Below are positions 42,906-52,744 of a DNA stretch of 64,000 bases, in pieces; position 1 is the first letter of the stretch, and the number at the start of each line of letters is the position of its first letter. The stretch is from AA29 sp041481445 (lineage in GTDB: Bacteria; Acidobacteriota; Vicinamibacteria; Fen-336): the NCBI GenBank assembly GCA_041481445.1, contig JBGPBV010000003.1, positions 1 through 64,000 of the forward strand, in the 5' to 3' direction. The position numbers were made by a program, and so were the translations under genes. Below the pieces are notes generated by a model, which ran no database searches, was not told the DNA's origin, and was given only the letters and a program-made list of their open reading frames with translations.

Positions 42906-43372
42906 AGGCACGCGTCCTCGTCCTCGCGGTGGTCGCCGCGATGGCGGCGGTCTACCTGTTCCACAGCGTCGGAGGCTCGGGCGACTCCGAGCGGATCGAG
43001 GTGTGGCCGCGCGAGACGCGGCCGGCGGCGGCGCTGGCCCAACCCCTGGCCGCCCCCTCCGCGCCTCTGCGCAACGTGTTCCTGTATTCGGAGGCCGCGC
43101 CTTCCGCGGCGATGCCAAGGGCGGTGGCGCCGCGCGTGGCGCCGGGGTCGCCCGAGCCGGCGCCATCCGCGGCGCCCGCGGTGAGGCTCGTGGGGCTCCT
43201 GCGCCGCGCGGGCCAGCTCCAGGCCGCGCTCGTGATCCTGGGGGAGACCGTGGTTCTCACGACGGGCGAGTCCGCGGCCGGCTACACCGTGCTCGCGATC
43301 GACGAGGACGAAGGAGTGCGGCTGCGCGGGCCGGACGGGAGCACGGTCGTGCTGGCGCCCCCGTCGGAGTGA
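42902..43372 (+). CDS. PilP/GspC-like periplasmic protein (GTG start)
   Basis: 156 residues: an N-terminal membrane anchor (ARVLVLAVVAAMAAVYLF), a Pro/Ala-rich linker and a C-terminal HR-like domain (VRLVGLLRRAGQLQAALVILG, YTVLAIDEDEGVRLRGPDG). This organisation fits PilP or GspC, which link the inner-membrane platform to a secretin. No secretin gene follows; the next gene is convergent. Confidence 0.65.
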   Translation: MKARVLVLAVVAAMAAVYLFHSVGGSGDSERIEVWPRETRPAAALAQPLAAPSAPLRNVFLYSEAAPSAAMPRAVAPRVAPGSPEPAPSAAPAVRLVGLLRRAGQLQAALVILGETVVLTTGESAAGYTVLAIDEDEGVRLRGPDGSTVVLAPPSE

Positions 43373-43391
43373 ACGGGCCGGTGCCCTGGTC

Positions 43392-43508
43392 CTAGGTCCG
43401 GTTCCGCCGGAAGGCGACGTTCAGGATCCCCTCGAGGAACAGGCGCCCCGCCACCACTCCGAGCGCCACTCCCGTCAGGGCCGTCGTCACCTCCACCATC
43501 GTCTGCAT
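43392..43508 (-). CDS. 38-residue membrane peptide
   Basis: A short gene beginning MQTMVEVTTALTGVALGVV, with one predicted membrane helix (residues about 8-28) and a basic C-terminus FRRNRT. GGAGG lies 5 nt before the ATG. It fills the gap between the convergent pilP-like and metalloprotease-like genes and is preceded by a hairpin-rich stretch. No function is known; the ribosome-binding site and clear topology support it as real. Confidence 0.55.
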   Translation of the reverse strand: MQTMVEVTTALTGVALGVVAGRLFLEGILNVAFRRNRT

Positions 43509-43536
43509 TCCGTCCTCCCGCCCATGGGTTGAGCAA

Positions 43537-43565
43537 GAGGCATGCCTCCACCGGGTCGCACCGGT
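43537..43565 (-). other. Paired hairpins upstream of the 38-residue gene
   Basis: GAGGCATGCCTC (43537-43548) is a perfect 12-nt palindrome and ACCGG/CCGGT (43550-43554 with 43561-43565) forms a second stem. They are 29 nt upstream of the small gene's ATG, so they would lie in its leader. The surrounding sequence is less GC-rich than usual here. A structured RNA leader is possible; I could not match a known riboswitch. Confidence 0.35.
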
Positions 43566-43651
43566 AGTCGATTTCGAACCAGCGAGTTAACGTGACACGG
43601 CCATGGACGGCGTGGCAGGCCGTACCCGCCGTCGTGTAAGCCGGGACACCC

Positions 43652-45334
43652 TCAGGGGAGGGTGGTGCGCACCTCGCCACGCCCGTCGGTCGCCGTCCGG
43701 TAGTACGGCTCGAACCGGCCGCGGATGCGCGCCACGGCCGCGCGGCGCGTCTCCGTGGCCGGTGCCGCCAGGTCCGACACGAGCACGTAGGCCTGCCTCA
43801 GCAGCGTGGGGGCGGCGCCCGCGGGCGGGTTGCGCGGGCCCATGGCCGCGATGACCTGGTCGATGCGGACGTCGTGGCGGATGCCGGTGAAGCGCACGCC
43901 GGCCTCGGGGCCGGACGAGGCCTTGTAGCCGCGGCTGGGCCGGAAGTCGTCGGCGGAAGCGACGTAGAAGAACGGCGGGACCTCGGCCGGGCCGCGCAGG
44001 CCCATCGCGTACTGGTCGAGCGGGCTGTAGCCCCGGGCGAAGTCCACCGTCTCGAACTGCCCGCCCCCGAGGTCACGGATGGAGTTGCCCTCGAGCACGG
44101 ACGCCTGCGTGTCGAGGAAGAAGCTCCAGTGCACGTCGCCGCGGCCGAGGAGGGCGCCCGTCACGCCGCCGGCGTCCCGGAAGCGCAGGCGGGCGAGCCA
44201 CCGGTGGCCGACCTCGTGGGCGAGGAACTCGAAGCCGTCCGAGGCCACGTAGGGGTCGACGGTGTCCATGTAGACGACGCTCTCGAGCGTCCCCGCGCTT
44301 CCCCAGGCCACGGAGCCGGCGAAGACGTCGAGCCCGATGCCGGTGGCGAGGTTCTTGATGTTGAGCTCGAACGCGAGCGTCCCCGGCACGGGGTTGAGGG
44401 GGCGCGTGGTGTAGACCACGACCTGCTCGAACGCGTCCGGATGGGTCGCATAGAAGCGGCGCAGGACGGAGACGAGGTCCACCTTCTCCGTCTCGCTGAA
44501 GCGCTCCACGAGGGCCCCCGCCGCGCCCAGCGGCCGCGACGCCGAGAGGTCGGCGCGGGTGAGCGCGAGGGTGGCGCCGGGCGACACTCCGGCGATCGCC
44601 TCGCGGCTCTCCATCGTCCCGTAGGCGAGGTCGAGGGTGCCGTCGGGATGGAGGACGATCTCGAAGGTGTTGCGGTTGACCTGGCCGCCGCCGGGCACGC
44701 CGCTCCAGAGCAGCGCGGCCCGATCGGCCTGCACGGCCGCGGTGATCGTGCCGCCGCGCGCGGGGTCGAGGTCGGTGTAGAACGCCGCCACCGAAGGCGG
44801 GCCGGCCAGGAACCGCCCGAGCCCCTTCTCGCCCGTCCCGGTGTCCGCGGACCCCAGGAGCAGCCGGCCGTCCGCGGTCACGAACACCGAAGCGTACCGC
44901 TGGCCGAAGAACGGGAAGGCGAAGGGCAGGTCGACGGCGACGGCGCCCTCCTCGCTCACCCCGAGCGGCGTCCCGGGGGAGTCGAGCGGGACCGAGAGCA
45001 CGGTCGTGTCGTAGCCTCCGGCCGCGTTCGGGATCAGGCGGACGGCCCGCCCGTCGAGGTCGAACGGGTTCCGGGCGACGACCAGGTCACCCCGATCGGA
45101 GAGGAGGGCGACGCCGTCCACGTCCGCGTCCGTGACCGCCTGGGCGGCCGTGGCCGCCGCCGGCGCCGTGGCCAGGGCCCAGGCGTGGAGGGCCAGCGCC
45201 TGGCGCGCGCCCTCCGGCTCCGTCCCGCACCAGGACTGCTCGTCGTCTGCCGCGGGGGCGCCCGCGGCCGCCAGCAGGGCGCCGAGCGCACCGGCCAGGA
45301 GGAGGCGCGACGGCGGTCGCGAGGACGGCGGCAT
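43652..45334 (-). CDS. Exported protein with HExxH metalloprotease motif
   Basis: 560 residues with a signal peptide (SRLLLAGALGALLAAAGAPA). Residues about 125-240 resemble a nidogen-like beta domain (LPFAFPFFGQRYASVFVTADG). The zinc motif H373-E-V-G-H377 is in FEFLAHEVGHRWLARL, and DVHWSFFLDTQASVLEG with YSPLDQYAMGLRGPAEV follow, a set seen in uncharacterised secreted acidobacterial proteins. A third ligand was not identified. The transcript may be leaderless. Confidence 0.82.
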   Translation of the reverse strand: MPPSSRPPSRLLLAGALGALLAAAGAPAADDEQSWCGTEPEGARQALALHAWALATAPAAATAAQAVTDADVDGVALLSDRGDLVVARNPFDLDGRAVRLIPNAAGGYDTTVLSVPLDSPGTPLGVSEEGAVAVDLPFAFPFFGQRYASVFVTADGRLLLGSADTGTGEKGLGRFLAGPPSVAAFYTDLDPARGGTITAAVQADRAALLWSGVPGGGQVNRNTFEIVLHPDGTLDLAYGTMESREAIAGVSPGATLALTRADLSASRPLGAAGALVERFSETEKVDLVSVLRRFYATHPDAFEQVVVYTTRPLNPVPGTLAFELNIKNLATGIGLDVFAGSVAWGSAGTLESVVYMDTVDPYVASDGFEFLAHEVGHRWLARLRFRDAGGVTGALLGRGDVHWSFFLDTQASVLEGNSIRDLGGGQFETVDFARGYSPLDQYAMGLRGPAEVPPFFYVASADDFRPSRGYKASSGPEAGVRFTGIRHDVRIDQVIAAMGPRNPPAGAAPTLLRQAYVLVSDLAAPATETRRAAVARIRGRFEPYYRTATDGRGEVRTTLP

Positions 45335-45340
45335 CCCGGG

Positions 45341-45346
45341 ATTCTA
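45341..45346 (-). promoter_or_regulatory. -10 hexamer 6 nt before the metalloprotease ATG
   Basis: On the minus strand TAGAAT is followed by CCCGGG and the ATG at 45334. This places transcription start at the start codon, as for the pilM-like gene. No -35 match is apparent. Confidence 0.45.
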
Positions 45347-45387
45347 TCGCCGGCGCGCGTCGCGCCCGCGGCCTCGGGCGCGCCGTC

Positions 45388-45416
45388 CGTTGAAGGAAGC
45401 GGGGGCGCGTGCTATT
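45388..45416 (+). promoter_or_regulatory. Promoter of the pseudokinase-TonB gene
   Basis: TTGAAG (45388-45393), a 17-nt spacer and TATTTT (45411-45416). It starts a leader of about 50 nt before the ATG at 45475. Confidence 0.6.
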
Positions 45417-45474
45417 TTCCCCGCGACTCGCGGTGCGCGAGACGAGGCCGGGAGCCGAGCTGAGGGCGCCCTCC

Positions 45475-47715
45475 ATGCCCAAGAGAGAGAAGTTCGGGAA
45501 GTTCGTGCTCCTCGAGGAGATCGAGGCTTCGGGGCTCGGCACGGAGTACCGCGCGGCCAAGCTGGGCGCCAGCGGGCTGGACAAGATCGTCACCGTCCTC
45601 CGTGTCCGGCCCGACCTCTCCGCCAACGCGGAGACGGTCAAGAGCCTGATGGAGCAGGTGAAGTTCGCGGCCCAGCTCCAGAACCCCAACATCGTGAAGC
45701 TCTACGGGGTCGGCAAGGTGCCCAACGTCGACGCCTCCTTCTACATCTCGCACGAGTTCATCGAGGGCAAGAGCCTCCAGTCCGTGTTCGCGCGGGGCCG
45801 CCAGGAGGGCTTCCCGTTCTCGGTGGACCACGGCCTGCTCATCGCGAGCAAGGTGTGCGCCGCCCTCGAGTACGCGCACGGCCGCAAGACGGAGGGCGGG
45901 GCGCGGTACTTCCACGGGATGGTGACCCCGGCCAACGTGATCGTGTCCTACGAGGGCGAGGTGCGTACGCGCGGGTTCGGCTATTGGCCGGCCCGGCTGC
46001 GCGAGGCGGGCGGCCTCACCCCCGAGGAGATGCTCTACCTCGCGCCCGAGCAGGCCGCCGGCGGCATGGGCGACACGCGCTCGGACATCTTCTCGGTGGG
46101 CGCGTTCCTGTTCCAGATGCTGACGGGCGAGCGATTCTTCCCGGAAGGACGCGCGGTGGACTACGCCAAGCGCCTGGCCGAGGCCAAGCTCCTCAACCCC
46201 ACCGGGGAGGACGACGCGCTGCCCAAGCCGATCCGCGAGATCCTGCGGCGCTCGCTGACCCAGGACCCCGCCGCGCGCTTCGCCGAGGTCCCGGAGCTGC
46301 GCAAGGCGGTGGACACGCTGCTCTTCTCCGGCGACTTCGCCCCCACCACCTTCAACCTCGCCTTCTTCATGCACTCGCTGTTCCGCGAGGACATCGACCG
46401 GGAGTCGAAGGCCCTCAAGGAGGAGAAGGAGGCGAACTACGCCGAGTACGTCACCGAGGACGTGCGCTCGGCGCCCGCCACCCTGACCGCCATCCCGGTC
46501 CCGACCGCGGCGGAGATCGCGGCGGCGGGGGCGACGATGGTGGCGTCCGCGCCTCCGGCCACTCCGGCGGTGCCGGTGCCCGCGGCGGCCGCCACTGCGC
46601 GGCCGGCCCACGCGGAATCGCACACGGCGGCGCCGCTGCCCCTCATACCGCCACCCCCCGCTCCCGTCCACGCGAAGGCCCACGCGCCCGCGGCCGCCAC
46701 CACGCACGCCGCCGCCTCCGGCGAGGCCCATGCCACCCCCGCCGCCGGCGGCCACGGCGCGCACGCGGCGACCGGGGGCGCGGCCGGACACGCCCCCGCG
46801 CATCCGCCGGACGCCGCCACCTCCCGCGAGGCCGCCGCCGGGCTCACCTTCCACAAGGACGGCGGCGCCCGCAGCAAGGCGCCGCTCCTGGGCGGCCTGG
46901 CCGCCGTGCTCCTGATCGGCGTGGTCGCGGTGTTCGTCGTGCGCAGCCGGAGCGCGGCCGTGCCTCCGCCCACCACGCTGCCGCCGCCGACCACGATGAG
47001 CGCGGAGATGGTGGCGCTGGCGCAGAAGGCCAAGGAGCTGGAGGAGAAGCTCCAGTCCCTGGAGGCGGAGAAGGCGGCGGCGGCGGCCAAGGCGGAAGAG
47101 GAGGCGAAGAAGAAGCTCGAGGCCCAGGCCAAGGCGCGTGGACAGGCGGTGGATCCGGAGGCGCTGGCCCGCGCGCAGGAGGATGCGCGCAAGAAGGCGC
47201 AGGCGGAGCAGGAGCGCAAGGCCCAGGCGGAGCGCAAGCGGCTGGAGGAGGAGCAGAGGCTGGCCGAGGAGCAGCTCGCGGAAGAGCAGCGCCGGGCGGA
47301 GGAGGCGCGCGCGGCGGCGGCGGCCGCCGCCACCACCCAGCCGCCCGCCCCCACGACGCTGGCCGCGGCCACGCCGCCGCCCCCGACGGCTCCTCCGGCG
47401 ACCAAGCCGGGCGCCCTCGTGGACGTCAACGAGCCGGGCGTGATCGCGCCGGTAGCGGTGAACAAGCCCGGCCTCGCCTACCCGCCCATCGCGCTGCGCC
47501 AGCGCATCGAGGGCAAGGTGGACCTGAGCGTCCTCGTCGACGAGCGGGGCGGAGTGAGCGACGCGCGCGTGGTGAGCGGCGCGGGCGGGAAGTCTGGCCT
47601 CAACGAGGCGGCCAGCGACTACGTGAAGCGCTGGAAGTTCCGGCCGGCGACCAAGGACGGGGTGGCGGTGAAGACGTGGACGCCCGTGAGCGTTGTCTTC
47701 ATGCTTCCGAGATGA
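45475..47715 (+). CDS. Pseudokinase - transmembrane - TonB C-terminal domain fusion
   Basis: 746 residues. Residues about 8-280 have the Ser/Thr kinase fold (FGKFVLLEEIEASGLGTEYRAAK, LAPEQAAGGMGDTRSDIFSVG). The catalytic residues are gone: the VAIK Lys position reads VTVL (L42), the HRD loop reads H147-G-M-V-T-P-A-N, and DFG reads G167-F-G. An Ala/Pro/His-rich linker, a membrane helix at about 471-491 (LLGGLAAVLLIGVVAVFVV), a charged coiled coil (about 505-610) and a TonB-C domain (about 655-746; GLAYPPIALRQRIEGKVDLSV) follow. It is probably a signal-responsive scaffold across the inner membrane; the ATG at 45475 gives the family N-terminus. Confidence 0.88.
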   Translation: MPKREKFGKFVLLEEIEASGLGTEYRAAKLGASGLDKIVTVLRVRPDLSANAETVKSLMEQVKFAAQLQNPNIVKLYGVGKVPNVDASFYISHEFIEGKSLQSVFARGRQEGFPFSVDHGLLIASKVCAALEYAHGRKTEGGARYFHGMVTPANVIVSYEGEVRTRGFGYWPARLREAGGLTPEEMLYLAPEQAAGGMGDTRSDIFSVGAFLFQMLTGERFFPEGRAVDYAKRLAEAKLLNPTGEDDALPKPIREILRRSLTQDPAARFAEVPELRKAVDTLLFSGDFAPTTFNLAFFMHSLFREDIDRESKALKEEKEANYAEYVTEDVRSAPATLTAIPVPTAAEIAAAGATMVASAPPATPAVPVPAAAATARPAHAESHTAAPLPLIPPPPAPVHAKAHAPAAATTHAAASGEAHATPAAGGHGAHAATGGAAGHAPAHPPDAATSREAAAGLTFHKDGGARSKAPLLGGLAAVLLIGVVAVFVVRSRSAAVPPPTTLPPPTTMSAEMVALAQKAKELEEKLQSLEAEKAAAAAKAEEEAKKKLEAQAKARGQAVDPEALARAQEDARKKAQAEQERKAQAERKRLEEEQRLAEEQLAEEQRRAEEARAAAAAAATTQPPAPTTLAAATPPPPTAPPATKPGALVDVNEPGVIAPVAVNKPGLAYPPIALRQRIEGKVDLSVLVDERGGVSDARVVSGAGGKSGLNEAASDYVKRWKFRPATKDGVAVKTWTPVSVVFMLPR

Positions 47716-47757
47716 TCGCCGCCGCGCGGGCAGCGCGGGGGCGCATCAATTGAAAAC

Positions 47758-47782
47758 GGGGCCGCGCGGCCCGCGCGGCCCC
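47758..47782 (-). terminator. Intrinsic terminator of groES-groEL
   Basis: An 11-bp perfect GC stem (47758-47768 with 47772-47782) with a 3-nt loop. On the minus strand it is followed by GTTTTC, giving a U-run. It lies 18 nt after the groEL stop, in the gap between convergent genes. Confidence 0.75.
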
Positions 47783-47799
47783 GGACCGGTCAACGAGAA

Positions 47800-49434
<1,635 letters not shown>

Positions 49435-49460
49435 TTCGAACGGATCTCCTTTGCTTTCGG

Positions 49461-49748
49461 TTAGCCGAGAATCGCCAGGACCTCGTCCTCGCGGAGGATG
49501 AGGTACTCCTGGCCGTCGATCTTGATGTCGGTGCCCGAGTACTTGCCGAAGAGCACGCGGTCGCCCTTCTTGACGTCCATGGCGACCTTGGTGCCGTTCT
49601 CGAGGATCTTGCCGTTGCCGGCGGCGATCACTTCACCCTCTTGGGGCTTCTCCTTGGCGGTATCGGGGATGATGATCCCGCCCTTGACGGTCTCCTTCTC
49701 CTCGATGCGCCGGACCAGCAGGCGGTCATGCAGCGGACGCACGTTCAT
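49461..49748 (-). CDS. groES: Co-chaperonin GroES
   Basis: The heptameric lid of GroEL. It has 95 residues: MNVRPLHDRLLVRRIEEKET, the mobile loop VKGGIIIPDTAKEKPQ, and DRVLFGKYSGTDIKIDGQEY. The ATG at 49748 has AAAGGAGAT about 9 nt upstream; reading further upstream would cross the promoter region. First gene of the heat-shock operon. Confidence 0.99.
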   Translation of the reverse strand: MNVRPLHDRLLVRRIEEKETVKGGIIIPDTAKEKPQEGEVIAAGNGKILENGTKVAMDVKKGDRVLFGKYSGTDIKIDGQEYLILREDEVLAILG

Positions 49749-49821
49749 ACGGATCCCATCTCCTTTATCGTGAGTGGATTGTGAGGCGAGGGTCCACCGG
49801 CCCCGGACGGCGGGCACGGTC

Positions 49822-49848
49822 TTAGCACTCTCGCCTTGCGAGTGCCAA
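49822..49848 (-). promoter_or_regulatory. CIRCE operator
   Basis: TTAGCACTC, a 9-nt spacer and GAGTGCCAA (49822-49848), the HrcA-binding inverted repeat with one mismatch to the consensus GAGTGCTAA. It begins at the -10 box and covers the predicted transcription start of groES, so HrcA would block transcription until heat shock. hrcA itself is not in the window. Confidence 0.93.
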
Positions 49849-49876
49849 ATATAGGCAGATCCGGCGGCGGTGTCAA
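49848..49876 (-). promoter_or_regulatory. Vegetative promoter of groES-groEL
   Basis: On the minus strand a perfect TTGACA (49876-49871), a 17-nt spacer and TATATT (49853-49848). It is immediately followed by the CIRCE operator. Confidence 0.9.
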
Positions 49877-49919
49877 GCGACCTGGCCGGCTCGGCCGCCG
49901 CCTGCGCGGCGGCTCCGCC

Positions 49920-50123
49920 CTAGACGCCCAGCTTGTACTCCTCGATCTTCTTGCCGAGCGTGTTGCGATGGATCTTCAGGTCTTTGGCCGCCCGCGAGAG
50001 GTTGCCGCGATGCCGCTGCAGCACCCGCAGGATGAAGCGCTTCTCGAACTCCCGACGCGCGTCGGAGAACAGGATGCCCTTGTCGATCATCTCGGAGACG
50101 AGTGTGTCGAGCTGCTGCTTCAC
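49920..50123 (-). CDS. Fis-type helix-turn-helix protein (GTG start)
   Basis: 67 residues, close to the C-terminal DNA-binding domain of NtrC/Fis: FEKRFILRVLQRHRGNLSRAAKDLKIHRNTLGKKI. It lacks any AAA+ or receiver domain, so it is either a stand-alone nucleoid or regulatory protein, or a relic of a larger regulator. GAGGGAG about 9 nt before the GTG suggests it is expressed. No target can be named. Confidence 0.85.
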   Translation of the reverse strand: MKQQLDTLVSEMIDKGILFSDARREFEKRFILRVLQRHRGNLSRAAKDLKIHRNTLGKKIEEYKLGV

Positions 50124-50232
50124 GGAATGTCGCTCCCTCGGTCCGCGGCCGCTGCCGCAGGGAGCGGCGGGCCGTTGGTTCTCGAAGCCGCGCGAGTGTG
50201 CGCCACGGCCGGCTCTCCGGCGGTGACGGTGC

Positions 50233-51177
50233 TCACCGCTTCGCTCCGCTCGAATCGCCCGTCTGCGTAACGGGAAAGAGCGGAGCGCCGGTGAGGCGCG
50301 CGTAGGCCTCGAGGTACTTTTCTCGAGTTCGGGTCACCACATCTTCCGGTAGGGGGGGGCCCGGAGGACGCTTGTCCCAGTCCAGTGTTTCCAGGTAGTC
50401 GCGAACGTATTGCTTGTCGAAGCTCGGTTGCGCCTGGCCGGGACGGTAGGCATCCGCCGGCCAGAAGCGCGACGAGTCCGGCGTGAAGGCCTCGTCGATC
50501 CACACCACGCGTCCCTCGCTCGTCCCGAACTCCAGCTTGGTGTCGGCGAGGAGGATGCCGCGGCTCTCCGCGTGAGCGCGCGCGCGGCGGTACAGCGCAA
50601 GGGTGAGGTCGCGCAGCTCGGCGGCGCGCGCCCCCCCCACGATGCCGGCCATCTGCTCGAACGAGATGTTCTCGTCGTGGCCCGCCTCCGCCTTGGTCGA
50701 GGGAGTGAAGACCGGCTCCTCGAGCCGGTCCGACTCGCGCAGCCCGGGCGGCAGCGGGATCCCGCACACCGCGCCCGTCCGCCGGTAGTCCTTCCATCCC
50801 GAGCCGGCCAGGTACCCGCGTACGACGCACTCGACCGGGAACGGCTCCGTCTTGGCCACGATCATCGAGCGGCCCTCGAGCTGATCGCGCCGCGCGTGCA
50901 GCTCCCGCGGGTACTGGCCGAGGTCCGCGGTGATCACGTGGTTCGGCACGGCCTCGGCCAGGAGACGGAACCAGAAGAGCGAGAGCTGGGTGAGCACCGT
51001 GCCCTTGGCCGGGATGGGCGTGGGGAGCACGACGTCGAAGGCGCTCAGGCGGTCGGTGGCGACGATGAGCAGCCGGTCACCGAGGTCGTAGACGTCGCGC
51101 ACCTTGCCGCGCCGCCAGAGCGGAAGGTCCGGTATCGACGTCTGGCTGAGGGTCGACGAAGCGTCGAGGGTGTTCAT
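50233..51177 (-). CDS. purC: SAICAR synthetase (purine biosynthesis)
   Basis: Joins CAIR and aspartate with ATP in purine synthesis. It has 314 residues: RRGKVRDVYDLGDRLLIVATDRLSAFDV, VECVVRGYLAGSGWKDYRRTG, LADTKLEFG and WIDEAFTPDSSRFWPAD. The length and the SAICAR signatures suggest the longer, plant/fungal-like subtype. ATG 51177 is used; a GTG at 51225 would add 16 residues but runs through a leader hairpin. A promoter lies at 51244-51273. Confidence 0.97.
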   Translation of the reverse strand: MNTLDASSTLSQTSIPDLPLWRRGKVRDVYDLGDRLLIVATDRLSAFDVVLPTPIPAKGTVLTQLSLFWFRLLAEAVPNHVITADLGQYPRELHARRDQLEGRSMIVAKTEPFPVECVVRGYLAGSGWKDYRRTGAVCGIPLPPGLRESDRLEEPVFTPSTKAEAGHDENISFEQMAGIVGGARAAELRDLTLALYRRARAHAESRGILLADTKLEFGTSEGRVVWIDEAFTPDSSRFWPADAYRPGQAQPSFDKQYVRDYLETLDWDKRPPGPPLPEDVVTRTREKYLEAYARLTGAPLFPVTQTGDSSGAKR

Positions 51178-51193
51178 GGCCGACAAGTCGCCG

Positions 51194-51212
51194 CGAGGAA
51201 TTCGTTTCCTCG
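51194..51212 (-). other. Hairpin in the purC leader
   Basis: CGAGGAA and TTCCTCG form a 7-bp perfect stem (51194-51200 with 51206-51212) around a 5-nt loop, between the promoter and the ATG of purC. It may stabilise the message or sequester a weak ribosome-binding AG-rich stretch. Confidence 0.4.
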
Positions 51213-51243
51213 ATCCCAGTCTCACCTGAGTGGGAGGGGCGGG

Positions 51244-51273
51244 AGTCTAATGGAAGGAAGAATCCCAACGCAA
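51244..51273 (-). promoter_or_regulatory. Promoter of purC
   Basis: On the minus strand TTGCGT (51273-51268), an 18-nt spacer and TAGACT (51249-51244), in a notably AT-rich stretch. It gives a leader of about 60 nt to ATG 51177. Confidence 0.45.
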
Positions 51274-51339
51274 GAGAGATTTTTCCCGACGCCGGCGGCG
51301 GCGAGCGCGCGAGGCGCGACGCGCGTCCGCGACGCGCGC

Positions 51340-52743
51340 CTAGGGCGTCTTCTGCGCGACCGCGGACGCGCCGCGCAGATGCACGTCGCCGTGCGTGGTG
51401 GAGAGCACGACCGGGCTCCCGCCGCCGCCGAAGGATGCGGTGAGCTTGCCCGTGCCTACCTCCGTCGCGTTGAGCCCGGGTACGTCGGTGGTGATCTCGC
51501 CGCGCTCCGCGGTCGCCTGCACGTCGATGCGGCTCCCGGCCGGGATCTCCAGCTCGATGGCGCCGTGGGTCGCCGTCACCTTCACCGCGGCCAGGATCGC
51601 GCCCGTGGGGGCCAGGCGCACCGCGGACCGCTCCGCGATCACCTCGACCGGCCCCCGGAAGCCCTCGAGCTCGACCTCGTCGCCGGAGACGCGCACCTGC
51701 GCGCCCTTCTCGAGATCGCGCGCGTGGAGCCCGCCGTGGCTCACCACCACCGTGGCCGGCCCTCCGATCCGGGTGAGCGTGACGTCGTCGAAGGTGGCCC
51801 TGGCCTCCACCGCGCCCCTCACGTCGATGAGGACGACCGCCCCGTGCTCGCTGTGCACGGACGCGTCACCCCCCACCTTCTCGAGGGTCGCGCCGTCGAA
51901 GGTCGTCTCCACGGTGGCGCGGCCGGTCACGTCGGTGGCCCGCACCGACCCGTGCTGCGCGTGCGCCTCGAGGTCGCCGCGCACCGTCTCCACCGCGACC
52001 TCGCCGTTCGTGTTGCTCACGACGAGGCCGCCCGTCCGGGAGGCCTTGACCTCGCCGTGCTGGGCGTCGAGGGTGACGCGCCCGTCCACGTCCTCCACGA
52101 CGACGTCGCCGTGGCGGCCGGTGACCTTGACGTCGCCCTTGACGTTGCCGACGTGCACGTCGCCGTGGCGCGACTGGATCTCCACCGGCCCCGCCACGCG
52201 CTCCACGCGCACGGAGTCGAAGGAAGAGGTGATGTCGGCCCGCGCCACGTCCGAGACCTCGACCCGGCCGTGCTCGTTCGCCAGCTTCACCGGCGTGCCC
52301 GGCGGCACCACGACGTCGAGGTGGGTCTCGAACCCCACCTCCGGTTCCGCCGACGCCACCCGCTCGAGCTCGGCCCGGTTGGTCGAGATGCGCAGGGCCT
52401 CGCCCTCCCGGCGCGCCTGGATCTGGATGCGGTCGGCGTAGGCGCGGGCCTTCTCCTCCGTCCCGAGGTACACGACCTTGCGCAGGACGACCTTGACCTC
52501 GCCCGCGGCGCCCTGCACCACCTTCACCGCCCCGAACGTGTTCTCGATCTCCACCGGCGTCGCCGCCGCCACCGTCTCCGTCTGCTCGGCGGTGAAGCTG
52601 AACGAAGGACCGTCGAAGCGGCCATTGTGGACGAACCAGCCCCAGCCGCCGGGGCCGAGGTGGTTGCGCACGCGCCAGGCCGTCTCCACCGTGGAGCCGA
52701 AGGCGAGGATGAGGATCAGCAGACCGAGCTTGCTCGCCTTCAT
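51340..52743 (-). CDS. DUF4097-type beta-strand repeat protein
   Basis: 467 residues with an N-terminal hydrophobic segment (LGLLILILAFGSTVETAW), so membrane-anchored or exported. The rest is a regular ladder of about 20-residue units of the form HG.V.V..V.G.V.V (SRHGDVHVGNVKGDVKV, TGRHGDVVVEDVDGRVTL), typical of DUF4097 beta-helices that accompany envelope-stress sigma factors. GAGGAGG lies 7 nt upstream. It is the last of five adjacent genes on this strand. Confidence 0.9.
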   Translation of the reverse strand: MKASKLGLLILILAFGSTVETAWRVRNHLGPGGWGWFVHNGRFDGPSFSFTAEQTETVAAATPVEIENTFGAVKVVQGAAGEVKVVLRKVVYLGTEEKARAYADRIQIQARREGEALRISTNRAELERVASAEPEVGFETHLDVVVPPGTPVKLANEHGRVEVSDVARADITSSFDSVRVERVAGPVEIQSRHGDVHVGNVKGDVKVTGRHGDVVVEDVDGRVTLDAQHGEVKASRTGGLVVSNTNGEVAVETVRGDLEAHAQHGSVRATDVTGRATVETTFDGATLEKVGGDASVHSEHGAVVLIDVRGAVEARATFDDVTLTRIGGPATVVVSHGGLHARDLEKGAQVRVSGDEVELEGFRGPVEVIAERSAVRLAPTGAILAAVKVTATHGAIELEIPAGSRIDVQATAERGEITTDVPGLNATEVGTGKLTASFGGGGSPVVLSTTHGDVHLRGASAVAQKTP

Positions 52744-52744
52744 G

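Noticed and set aside
43282..43680. Minus-strand reading containing FEIDYRCDPVEACLLLNPW
   Set aside because: It has no plausible start context, overlaps the better supported 38-residue gene in another frame and the pilP-like gene end; kept only as a curiosity in a structured leader.
51321..51337. GC stem downstream of the DUF4097 gene as its terminator
   Set aside because: The 7-bp stem is not followed by a U-run on the minus strand, so termination is unsupported.
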